DNA of 8,487 bases from Candidatus Stahliibacteriota bacterium (GCA_030592225.1 JAUVJT010000089.1:1-8487); one strand, 5' to 3'; counted from the stretch's first letter, positions 1-5,396 are shown. Notes: generated by a model not told the origin, from the sequence alone. A program made the numbers and translations.

Positions 1-101
1 AGATGGACAGGTTGATAAGATTGGGGCAGGATGTCTATTTGATATGCAGGGCTTTATAGTTCATGGTTTGTGCTGGAAAGTTGGCACAGGTTAAGGATGT
101 C

Positions 102-863
102 TCAATCGACCTCAAGCGGAAAATCATCCTTCAGATTCCCGCTGTTGAATTTCACCAGCCCGTTCCAGTTTATTGACCCATCCTTGTTGCAGAATTCAGC
201 CATGAATTCCATCGTCAACCGGTTTGCGAGTGCATCCCGTTTTCTTGCGAATTCAGTATTGCGTTCTTTGGCTTTGTGTCCAAGCGGTTCGATTATGTCA
301 GTGTAGAGATTCTCGTTCCCGCTTATGAAATACCAGAAGCTTTGACCAACAAATTTCCAGTATCCTCGAAGGAAATTAGGTCTTGTGTTTCCGTAGCAGA
401 TACCCAAGACCGCTTGAACGTTCGCGACACGCTTGGATTGTTTTAGAACCTTAATAGCTTTCTGAAAATCCTCTTGTTGTTTCCTTTGCTGTGAGCTATT
501 CCCCCAGTTAGGCCCCGATTTCACAGAAACTATGTAGCGGCATCCTTTGTTCGTGAATTCGAAATCAATTCCGGTTGCCGACGACTTAACACCCCCGCAG
601 GTTTTGCTTGAGATAAAAACCGCAAGGTCCTCGAGGAAGTCGCCGAACACCTTCTCTTCTGAAGCTGAGAGATAGGCTTCGAGAATTGCTTCGATAAGTT
701 CTGATGCAAGGTTCATGTTTTTTGCCTTAAAAAGGTAAGGATTCTTCTTCCTGAGAACCTTCTTCAGGTCGATCTCTTCAATGAGCCTGAGCCTGGTCTC
801 GTGGAAACTTCCGATGTTACTGCTAACGTAGTTTTTGACTTCACTCAAATCCAACTTGTTCAT
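102..863 (-). CDS. Type II restriction endonuclease, PmeII-like family
   Basis: This is a 253-residue protein that I recognise as resembling the PmeII-like family of type II restriction endonucleases. It is expected to cut unmethylated DNA at the site protected by the neighbouring methyltransferase. Residues 36-48 (VLRKKNPYLFKAK) and 64-80, with EEKVFGDFLEDL, resemble the conserved N-terminal part of that family. GIDFEF (98-103) followed by YIVSVKSGPNWGNSSQ (110-125) looks like the PD-(D/E)xK-type nuclease core, with D100 and K115 as likely catalytic residues and S113 where E/D is usual. The C-terminal part has FWYFISGNENLYTDIIEPLGHKA (176-198). It starts in an ATGA overlap with the methyltransferase stop. 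An AAGGA Shine-Dalgarno lies about 10 nt upstream, which supports this start. The recognition sequence cannot be read from the protein. The gene appears intact. The nuclease role is supported by family resemblance and by the methyltransferase partner. Confidence 0.85.
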   Translation of the reverse strand: MNKLDLSEVKNYVSSNIGSFHETRLRLIEEIDLKKVLRKKNPYLFKAKNMNLASELIEAILEAYLSASEEKVFGDFLEDLAVFISSKTCGGVKSSATGIDFEFTNKGCRYIVSVKSGPNWGNSSQQRKQQEDFQKAIKVLKQSKRVANVQAVLGICYGNTRPNFLRGYWKFVGQSFWYFISGNENLYTDIIEPLGHKAKERNTEFARKRDALANRLTMEFMAEFCNKDGSINWNGLVKFNSGNLKDDFPLEVD

Positions 864-1693
864 ATAGGTAACTTCCTTTGTGGCATAGCCTGTGTTGCGC
901 TCCTTGCTAATTCGCAGTATTCCTCCAAAACGTCAATCCCGACGTAATGCCTATTCAGGTTCATTGCTGCAACAGCAGTTGTACCGGAACCAATGAACGG
1001 GTCTAGAACAACATCGCCGGGTTTCGTGAAAAGCTTGATAAACCACCTCGGCAAATCCTCAGGAAATGTCGCGCTATGGTTCCGGTTGTTACACTCCGTA
1101 GCCATGTGGAGAACGTTTGTCGGGTACACCTTATCCCGGCCCAACCAGTTTGAGACGTTCTTCCCGAAACCACTCTCCACCTTCGATTCATCCCTTCGCT
1201 TGTCGGTTTCGCTCAGTCTCTTCAACCTGGTTTTAGCCCAATTTCCCATCGGCACCATCACGGCTTCCTGGTTCATGTTGAATTTCTTTTGCTTGTTGAA
1301 TTGTATGCACCTTTCCCAGGCATCACGGAATCTATTAGGCCACTTCCCAGGGTAACAATTTTTTTTGTGCCAACAGAATTCCTCTGTCCACAACCAGCCT
1401 TGTCTCCTCATCTCCATAATCAATTCGATTACGTAGGTGTGTCTTTCACCATCGACAACCTTCTCCTTGATATTAAGGATGAACGTTCCCGTCGGTTTCA
1501 AAACCCTGAGAAACTGTTCAGTCCTTGGCAGGAACCACTTAACGTAGTCATCTGGGTGAATCCCTCCATAGGTTTTTTTTCGACTGTCGGCGTAGGGTGG
1601 TGACGTGACAATCAGATCAATACAATCGTCAGGAAACTTCTCCAGTACGTCTTTGCAATCACCGCAGATAATTTCGTCTAATGGCGTTAGCAT
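860..1693 (-). CDS. Site-specific DNA methyltransferase (beta class, probably N4-cytosine)
   Basis: This is the 277-residue modification enzyme of the R-M pair. It transfers a methyl group from S-adenosylmethionine to a base in the recognition site so that the host DNA is not cut. The catalytic motif IV, TSPPY, is at residues 30-34. The AdoMet-binding motif I, DPFIGSGTT, is at 231-239, with a motif X-like segment before it (206-222) and VGIDVLEEYCELA after it (251-263). The order IV then I defines the beta class (N6_N4_Mtase fold). SPPY favours N4-cytosine, but N6-adenine cannot be excluded. The start at M1 fits the family, because IICGDCKDVL begins nine residues in. There is no Shine-Dalgarno upstream; instead a promoter -10 box ends 5 nt before the ATG, which suggests leaderless translation. 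Two A8 tracts lie in the coding strand. The last codons overlap the endonuclease start, so the two genes are probably co-transcribed and translationally coupled. Confidence 0.93.
   Translation of the reverse strand: MLTPLDEIICGDCKDVLEKFPDDCIDLIVTSPPYADSRKKTYGGIHPDDYVKWFLPRTEQFLRVLKPTGTFILNIKEKVVDGERHTYVIELIMEMRRQGWLWTEEFCWHKKNCYPGKWPNRFRDAWERCIQFNKQKKFNMNQEAVMVPMGNWAKTRLKRLSETDKRRDESKVESGFGKNVSNWLGRDKVYPTNVLHMATECNNRNHSATFPEDLPRWFIKLFTKPGDVVLDPFIGSGTTAVAAMNLNRHYVGIDVLEEYCELARSATQAMPQRKLPI
1359..1366 (-). repeat. A8 homopolymer inside the methyltransferase
   Basis: Eight consecutive A on the coding strand encode the KK and part of N in HKKNCY (residues 109-114). Slippage of one base would truncate the enzyme before motif I. 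The tract length is read directly; instability is inference. Confidence 0.6.
1573..1580 (-). repeat. A8 homopolymer just after motif IV of the methyltransferase
   Basis: Eight consecutive A on the coding strand span the RKKT codons (residues 38-41), a few codons after the TSPPY motif. It is a possible site of polymerase or ribosome slippage. The frame shown is open through it, so the sequenced version is 'on'. Confidence 0.6.
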
Positions 1694-1698
1694 ATTCT

Positions 1699-1726
1699 AT
1701 TATGTCGATCAGGGTTTCCATGTCAA
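1699..1726 (-). promoter_or_regulatory. Promoter of the methyltransferase-endonuclease operon
   Basis: The -35 box TTGACA (1726-1721) and -10 box CATAAT (1704-1699) are separated by exactly 16 bp. The start point expected 6-7 nt after the -10 falls on the A of the methyltransferase ATG (1693), so the transcript would have little or no leader. An A8 tract (1729-1736) lies immediately upstream of the -35. Confidence 0.7.
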
Positions 1727-1728
1727 CC

Positions 1729-1736
1729 TTTTTTTT
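1729..1736 (-). repeat. A8 tract upstream of the R-M promoter
   Basis: Eight consecutive A on the minus strand end 2 bp before the -35 TTGACA. At this position an A-tract can act as an UP-like element or bend DNA. It is also the third A8 tract in and next to the methyltransferase gene. Confidence 0.5.
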
Positions 1737-1782
1737 CACCTTCTCAATGCAATTCCTCAAGGTTCAGGGTAACATCAGGGCG

Positions 1783-2715
1783 CTAAAAGTTATACACGAT
1801 GCTGACGAGCGGGAAACCCGGGAAGCGACCCTTGAATTCCTCGACCCCTATGGTGTTGATAAACGCGCCCTCGAGACTGAAGCTCTCGCCAAAAAAGCGC
1901 ATCCCGTATGAAACGATTGGCTTGAAATCCCACAGCCCCTGCATGAAGTAGTTTTCGGTCACTATCGCTATCCTGCGCGTCATCCTTATCTCGCCGCCCG
2001 CCATAAAACCCAGGGCGCCGGTAAACTCCCCGAACTCGACGGTACTGTCGGCAGAAAGCCTGAATACCCCGTATCCCGCACCAAAGGTCAGGCTGGCTCC
2101 AGGTTTGCCAAACGTCCCTGCGCCGTAGGCAATCAATAGCGTGGGGTCAAAATCTCTCTGGCTGCAGCCCTGCGCACCAGCCGCACCAGCGGAGAGCGAC
2201 ACATAATCTCCAATAGAGACCGCAAACTTAGGCGCCAGGTAAGCGCCGGCCATAAAAACAGCGCCGGCCGCATTAAGAAAAGACGCGCCGCCTGCGATGG
2301 AGAAGCGCTCGGTCAACCCGTAAGCCGCCATGGGCGCAATGATGTAGTAGCCTGCAACGTACCCCCGGCCTTTTTTTAACGGACGAGCCGTGGGAAACAG
2401 GTACAGGCGGTTGACGTTGGGGTTTGGAGACCAGTACTTGCCGTTCTTTATGTTATCTCGAGTAATCTCCTTGACCTCTTTTATCTGGGGGATGAAGATG
2501 ATTACGGTATCGCCCTCGGTCTCGAAGTAAACGTGATCGGCTACGATTTTGGTAATCCTGCCGAACAGCAGCGCACCGTCTGTACGTATGAGCAATTGCA
2601 ATTCGCCGCTGTCAGCGACACGCAACTGCTCCTCCACGCTTGCAGGCTTGCGTGCAAAAAGCGCGCCGGATACGGAAAGAATAGCCAAGACCACAATAAA
2701 AGATAACTTCTTCAT
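1783..2715 (-). CDS. Secreted predicted outer-membrane beta-barrel protein with N-terminal small beta domain
   Basis: This is a 310-residue protein of unknown function. Residues 1-21 form a signal peptide (MKK, a hydrophobic stretch, GALFA before RKP). Residues about 38-85 contain alternating strands with LIRTDGALLFGRITKI and IIFIPQIKEVKEI, a pattern like a small Sm/SH3-type barrel; that fold is inference. After a linker, NGKYWSPNPNVNRLYLFPTA (91-110) introduces a Gly- and aromatic-rich region (118-310) of short amphipathic strands. The protein ends FPLVSIVYNF, with a C-terminal Phe typical of the signal recognised by the outer-membrane assembly machinery. The gene is probably transcribed alone, since a promoter with a 16-bp spacer lies upstream and 89 bp separate it from the next gene. 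AGGA about 7 nt before the ATG is a modest ribosome site. It could be a porin-like or structural surface protein. No enzymatic motif is visible. Confidence 0.8.
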   Translation of the reverse strand: MKKLSFIVVLAILSVSGALFARKPASVEEQLRVADSGELQLLIRTDGALLFGRITKIVADHVYFETEGDTVIIFIPQIKEVKEITRDNIKNGKYWSPNPNVNRLYLFPTARPLKKGRGYVAGYYIIAPMAAYGLTERFSIAGGASFLNAAGAVFMAGAYLAPKFAVSIGDYVSLSAGAAGAQGCSQRDFDPTLLIAYGAGTFGKPGASLTFGAGYGVFRLSADSTVEFGEFTGALGFMAGGEIRMTRRIAIVTENYFMQGLWDFKPIVSYGMRFFGESFSLEGAFINTIGVEEFKGRFPGFPLVSIVYNF

Positions 2716-2731
2716 AGCACCATCCTGTATA

Positions 2732-2759
2732 AATATAGCGCGGGTGCGGGAGATGTCAA
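2732..2759 (-). promoter_or_regulatory. Promoter of the 310-residue outer-membrane protein gene
   Basis: TTGACA (2759-2754), a 16-bp spacer and TATATT (2737-2732). The start is expected near 2725-2726, which gives a leader of about 10 nt with AGGA at its very 5' end. Confidence 0.75.
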
Positions 2760-2802
2760 CCTGCGCATTGCCTTATTAAAAATCCAAGTACAGGCTAATG
2801 TG

Positions 2803-2824
2803 GAACAGACACTCCTGTCTGTTC
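2803..2824. repeat. Perfect 9-bp hairpin in the intergenic region
   Basis: The arms GAACAGACA and TGTCTGTTC flank a CTCC loop. There is no T-run on either side that would make it a classical intrinsic terminator. It lies about 90 bp downstream of the panB stop and 44 bp upstream of the -35 box of the outer-membrane protein gene. The rest of 2760-2915 shows no convincing gene. Confidence 0.6.
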
Positions 2825-2876
2825 GTAAATTTCGACTCATAGGGGTACGCATGAATGGCTGACGTCAAATCATTAA

Positions 2877-2908
2877 TAAGTTTTCTGTCGATTACGACAG
2901 AAAACTTA
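2877..2908 (-). terminator. Perfect 14-bp hairpin after panB, probable terminator
   Basis: The arms TAAGTTTTCTGTCG and CGACAGAAAACTTA are perfectly complementary around a 4-nt loop and begin 7 nt after the panB stop. On the minus transcript the hairpin is followed by TTAATGATTT, not a pure U-run. It could therefore be an imperfect intrinsic terminator or a 3'-end stabilising hairpin. Position and stem quality are direct observations; function is inferred. Confidence 0.65.
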
Positions 2909-2915
2909 AGGTGTG

Positions 2916-3749
2916 TTACGGAAAGCTCTCTTCGTCCGATGGAAACTTACCGCCCATCACGTCATCGGCATAATCGGCAAGAGCTTGTTTTATCACGTCG
3001 GCAAGCTCTGCGTAGCGGCGCACGAACCGCGGCTTGAACGCAGGATCGAGACCCAGAAGGTCGTAGAGCACCAATATCTGGCCGTCGCAGTGCTGACCCG
3101 CGCCGATGCCGATGGTGGGGATGGACACCGCTGAGGTAATCTTTTGCGCGAGGTCCGCGGGTATTTTTTCCAGGACAACAGAAAAGCAGCCCGCCTCTTC
3201 GAGAAGTTTTGCCTCGACAAGCATGCGCTCGGCGTCCGGGGCGTCCCTGCCCTGCAGTTTGTAGCCGCCTGAGCGATGTACGGATTGGGGAAGCAGGCCC
3301 AGATGCCCCATCACCGGAATGCCCACCTCTACCAGCTTGGAGATAATACCCCTGATGTGGGAGCCGCCGCCCTCCACCTTGACCGCCCTGGCGCCCGACT
3401 GAAGCAGCTTGCCCGCGTTGGTGATGGCCGTCTCTGCCGAAGGTTGATAAGAGAGAAAGGGCATGTCGGAGACGAGCAGCGCTCTTGAAAGACCTGCCGC
3501 CACCGCCCTGGTGTGCATCATCATCTCTTCTATACCGATGGGCAGGGTGGTATCCAGACCGTAGATAACGTTGGCCGCAGAGTCGCCGACAAGAACCAGC
3601 TGGATGGAAATCTGGTCTATGAGCCGGGCGAAGCTGGCATCGTAGCAGGTGATGGCCGCTATCTTTTCGGAGCCTTTGAGTGCACGGATAGCGGGCACGG
3701 TGAAGGGTTTGGCTTTCGGATCTGCAGATGATGGATAGTGCCTGCTCAT
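2916..3749 (-). CDS. panB: 3-methyl-2-oxobutanoate hydroxymethyltransferase (ketopantoate hydroxymethyltransferase)
   Basis: A cytosolic enzyme of pantothenate and coenzyme A synthesis. It moves a hydroxymethyl group from 5,10-methylene-tetrahydrofolate to 2-oxoisovalerate, giving ketopantoate. The 277-residue length is close to the family (about 264-280). The TIM-barrel landmarks are in order: LVGDSAANVIYG (53-64) with metal-binding D56, SDMPF (94-98) with D95, VKVEGG (123-128) with substrate K124 and E126, GHLGLLPQSVHRSGGYKLQGR (148-168), VVLEKIP (191-197) with catalytic E194, and PTIGIGAGQHCDGQILVLYDLLGL (211-234). AAN replaces the more usual LGM after GDS. The gene follows the deoxynucleoside kinase by 4 nt and ends the csp-led operon. 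Its folate cofactor links it to folK upstream. The ribosome site is weak (AGGG only 2 nt from ATG), so translation probably depends on coupling to the upstream gene. panC, often adjacent in other genomes, is not in this window. Confidence 0.96.
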   Translation of the reverse strand: MSRHYPSSADPKAKPFTVPAIRALKGSEKIAAITCYDASFARLIDQISIQLVLVGDSAANVIYGLDTTLPIGIEEMMMHTRAVAAGLSRALLVSDMPFLSYQPSAETAITNAGKLLQSGARAVKVEGGGSHIRGIISKLVEVGIPVMGHLGLLPQSVHRSGGYKLQGRDAPDAERMLVEAKLLEEAGCFSVVLEKIPADLAQKITSAVSIPTIGIGAGQHCDGQILVLYDLLGLDPAFKPRFVRRYAELADVIKQALADYADDVMGGKFPSDEESFP

Positions 3750-3753
3750 ATCC

Positions 3754-4389
3754 CTAAGCTGATCCCAGAAAGCGCCTGCCCTGGCCGGTGATCTCTATCT
3801 CTGAAAGCAGCCGGCGGAAGTGTTCAGGGTTTTTCTCAAAATCCAGATTGTCGGTGTTGACCACCAGAAGCGGCCCCTGGTAGTAGGTCAGAAAGAAGCT
3901 GTTGTAAGCCTCGAGGAGCGACTGGACGTACTCATAGGTTATGCCGCGTTCCATGTGCCGGTTGCGGCGGGATATACGCTGCATAAGGGTCTCAACGCGA
4001 GCCTGCATAAAAATAACCAAGTCGGGCATCGGAACCTGGGCAAGCATTTCGGCATACATCTTTTCGTAGACCTTGAAATCGGTATCGGAGAGATTGATGG
4101 AGGCAAACACCCAGTCTTTCTGAAAGGTGTAGTCGGCCACCGCGGTACGGTCGAACAGGCTGGTTTGTTTCAGCCGGGATAACTCCTTGCAGCGCGCGGT
4201 CAGGAAATGAAGCTGGGCCGGAAAGGCGAACGTCTCAGGATCGTCGTAGAATCGTTCGAGATATGGATTCTCCAGCGCCTCTTCGAGCAGGGTTACCGCC
4301 CCCCACTGCCGGGCAAGCTTGAGTGCAAGCGTGGTCTTGCCCACGCCTATCATCCCTTCCACGCAGACCAAACTCTTCCTTACCGCCAC
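3754..4389 (-). CDS. Deoxynucleoside kinase (deoxyadenosine/deoxyguanosine kinase type)
   Basis: A 211-residue nucleoside-salvage kinase that transfers phosphate from ATP to the 5'-OH of a deoxynucleoside in the cytosol. The P-loop GMIGVGKTT is at 12-20. LLEE (34-37) supplies the likely catalytic base E37, followed by NPYLERFYDD (41-50) and FAFPAQLHFLTAR (54-66), which are typical of bacterial dAK/dGK enzymes. FDRTAVADYTF (79-89) is the variant of the D/ERS segment. RISRRNRHMERGI (138-150) is the arginine-rich LID. Substrate choice between purine and pyrimidine deoxynucleosides cannot be decided here. The start is GTG, supported by GGAG (4397-4400) with 7-nt spacing. It overlaps the folK stop by 10 nt, which suggests translational coupling. 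Finding this kinase between folK and panB matches gene orders known from several bacterial groups. Confidence 0.92.
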   Translation of the reverse strand: MAVRKSLVCVEGMIGVGKTTLALKLARQWGAVTLLEEALENPYLERFYDDPETFAFPAQLHFLTARCKELSRLKQTSLFDRTAVADYTFQKDWVFASINLSDTDFKVYEKMYAEMLAQVPMPDLVIFMQARVETLMQRISRRNRHMERGITYEYVQSLLEAYNSFFLTYYQGPLLVVNTDNLDFEKNPEHFRRLLSEIEITGQGRRFLGSA

Positions 4390-4940
4390 AATTTGACTCC
4401 GCCAGTGCCGACCGATGAAAGCATCTCGCGCACCGTAAGACCAAGGCAGGGGTGCCTGAAATCGGGCGCTATTTCGGCAAGGGGTACGAGCACGAATGCG
4501 CGCCGGTGAAGTCGAGGGTGCGGCAGTTTGAGCGCAGGGGTATCCATAACCTGATTATTATAGAAAAGCAGGTCAATGTCAATCGTTCTGGGCGCATTTG
4601 GGAATAACTTGATCCGGTTCAATTTTCGCTCAATTTGCCTGATTGTATCGAGTAAATCAAAAGGTGTAAGCGAGGTTTCCGCTCCCAGCACCTGATTGAG
4701 GAACGAAGGCTGCCAGCGAAAGCCCTCAGGTGCGGTACGGTAGACAGACGAGACAGCGGTAATCCTGAGCCCTCGTCCCTCCAGAAGCAGGCCGGCCTTA
4801 GCGAACAGCTCATCTCTTTTTCCCAAGTTGCTTCCCAGGGATAAATAGACAGTGACCGGAACGCCGCCCGGATCGCTGTGAATGCTAAGTCTTTTTGACT
4901 TTAGTCGCTTTGCGGGACTGATCGGACTCAGAAACCTCAA
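4380..4940 (-). CDS. folK: 2-amino-4-hydroxy-6-hydroxymethyldihydropteridine pyrophosphokinase
   Basis: A folate-pathway enzyme that transfers pyrophosphate from ATP to 6-hydroxymethyl-7,8-dihydropterin. Conserved features are VYLSLGSNLG, where the domain begins (V codon at 4850), SSVYRTAPEGF, QPSFLNQV, and the signature APRTIDIDLLFY, whose two aspartates bind Mg2+. HPRLHRRAFVLVPLAEIAPDF follows. The 3' part is therefore certain, but the start is not. No ATG, GTG or TTG lies in frame between the csp stop (4885) and the domain start. The nearest conventional in-frame codons are TTG at 4940, TTG at 4946 and ATG at 4952, all inside csp in another frame. I report TTG 4940, but the true start may be a rare codon such as ATT at 4883, one nt after the csp stop. 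The open frame extends further, to 5207, but that part only shadows csp. The gene ends overlapping the kinase by 10 nt. Confidence 0.88.
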   Translation of the reverse strand: MRFLSPISPAKRLKSKRLSIHSDPGGVPVTVYLSLGSNLGKRDELFAKAGLLLEGRGLRITAVSSVYRTAPEGFRWQPSFLNQVLGAETSLTPFDLLDTIRQIERKLNRIKLFPNAPRTIDIDLLFYNNQVMDTPALKLPHPRLHRRAFVLVPLAEIAPDFRHPCLGLTVREMLSSVGTGGVKLWR

Positions 4941-5088
4941 ACTCAACCGCATCGCCCTCGGAAAGAGACTTAAAGCCTTCTTCTGTGATGTCGGAATAGT
5001 GAACAAAGATGTCTCCGGACCCATCGTCCAGCTCGATAAAGCCGTAGCCTTTTTTATTGTCGAACCACTTAACTTTGCCAGTCGGCAT
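4885..5088 (-). CDS. Cold-shock domain protein (CspA family)
   Basis: A 67-residue single-stranded nucleic-acid-binding protein that melts or chaperones RNA; in many bacteria it is induced by cold. GKVKWFDNKKGYGFI contains the RNP1 motif KGYGFI, and DIFVHYSDI contains RNP2. GFKSLSEGDAVEFEV is the usual C-terminal strand region. The length is standard for the family. The last residues, SRKATKVKKT, are more basic than usual. The start is fixed by a strong AAGGAGG Shine-Dalgarno with 7-nt spacing. It is the first gene of a unit that continues into folK, the kinase and panB without a terminator. A promoter with a 16-bp spacer and a leader of about 55 nt carrying a hairpin lie upstream, so post-transcriptional control is plausible. 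Confidence 0.97.
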   Translation of the reverse strand: MPTGKVKWFDNKKGYGFIELDDGSGDIFVHYSDITEEGFKSLSEGDAVEFEVSESDQSRKATKVKKT

Positions 5089-5122
5089 GCGCGTTCCTCC
5101 TTAAGGAAAAAACCAATACACA

Positions 5123-5141
5123 GGTTCGTCGCGTGCGAACC
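5123..5141 (-). promoter_or_regulatory. Hairpin near the 5' end of the csp leader
   Basis: On the transcript, GGTTCG and CGAACC form a perfect 6-bp stem around a 7-nt loop (CACGCGA). It begins 2-3 nt after the expected transcription start and about 30 nt before the csp ribosome site. A hairpin this close to the 5' end could protect the mRNA or act in temperature-dependent folding. Only the inverted repeat is observed. Confidence 0.6.
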
Positions 5142-5149
5142 ATTAGGTG

Positions 5150-5177
5150 ATATTACGGCTTGAAACAGGTTTGTCAA
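5150..5177 (-). promoter_or_regulatory. Promoter of the csp-folK-dNK-panB operon
   Basis: TTGACA (5177-5172), a 16-bp spacer and TAATAT (5155-5150). The start is expected near 5143-5144, giving a leader of about 55 nt. No other good promoter was seen within the operon. Confidence 0.8.
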
Positions 5178-5181
5178 CCCG

Positions 5182-5203
5182 CCCGTAACCCTCCGGGTCA
5201 TTT
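5182..5203. repeat. Short repeat copy A (CCCGTAaCCCTCCGGGT type)
   Basis: This 22-bp element contains the small inverted repeat ACCC-TCC-GGGT and ends in ATTT. A near-copy lies at 5249-5270. It sits 4 bp upstream of the csp -35 box, where a regulator could bind. Confidence 0.5.
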
Positions 5204-5214
5204 CCACTATTACT

Positions 5215-5230
5215 CTGGCCTTGCGGCCGG
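5215..5230. repeat. GC-rich hairpin between the two repeat copies
   Basis: CTGGCC and GGCCGG pair as a 6-bp stem (one T-G wobble on the plus strand) with a TTGC loop. It is one of four inverted repeats packed into 5188-5311. Confidence 0.5.
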
Positions 5231-5248
5231 CATATAAGGATATAACAC

Positions 5249-5270
5249 CCCGTACCCTCCGGGGTATTTT
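5249..5270. repeat. Short repeat copy B with TACCC/GGGTA stem
   Basis: CCCGTACCCTCCGGGG followed by TATTTT. The stem TACCC-TCCG-GGGTA (5253-5266) is followed by four T on the plus strand. It closely matches the element at 5182-5203. Confidence 0.5.
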
Positions 5271-5271
5271 C

Positions 5272-5311
5272 AGCGGGTTTGAGCGCCCGACTGGGGCATA
5301 CTAAACCCGCT
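5272..5311. repeat. Long two-stage hairpin
   Basis: The outer arms AGCGGGTTT (5272-5280) and AAACCCGCT (5303-5311) are perfectly complementary over 9 bp. Inside the 22-nt loop a second stem, GCCC/GGGC, closes on GACTG (5285-5297). No T-run follows on either strand, so it does not look like a standard terminator. It may be a REP-like repeat or a structured RNA element. Confidence 0.6.
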
Positions 5312-5362
5312 CTCCAAACAGATTGCTTCTATTCCCGATAAGTGGAGGACGAATTTCTAGTG

Positions 5363-5386
5363 AAAAGTGGACTCTTCGTGGAGTCC
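5363..5386 (-). terminator. Probable intrinsic terminator of the 907-residue peptidase/barrel gene
   Basis: On the minus transcript GGACTC (5386-5381) and GAGTCC (5374-5369) form a 6-bp stem with a 6-nt loop. AC and a TTTT run (to 5363) follow. The stem starts 10 nt after the stop codon. The U-run is short. Confidence 0.6.
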
Positions 5387-5396
5387 GCTGAATAGC

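Noticed and set aside
69..88. Weak inverted repeat TGTGC/GCACA downstream of the endonuclease
   Set aside because: It has only 5 bp with a 10-nt loop and no T-run, too weak to call a terminator. The stretch 1-101 shows nothing else.
1659..1721. Minus-strand 20-codon reading frame overlapping the methyltransferase start
   Set aside because: Its ATG lies inside the -35 box, so the predicted transcript would not contain it. It also has no ribosome site and no HTH-like sequence that could make it a controller protein.
2855..3037. 60-codon plus-strand open frame near the panB end
   Set aside because: It runs through the 14-bp hairpin and antisense to panB, with no ribosome site or family resemblance.
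4885..4900. Small AAGTC/GACTT stem at the csp stop
   Set aside because: It has 5 A/T-rich base pairs inside coding sequence with no T-run; it does not act as a convincing terminator between csp and folK.
4953..5207. In-frame N-terminal extension of folK up to an ATG at 5207
   Set aside because: It lies over csp, its leader and its promoter in another frame, has no family similarity, and would begin upstream of the mapped promoter elements.
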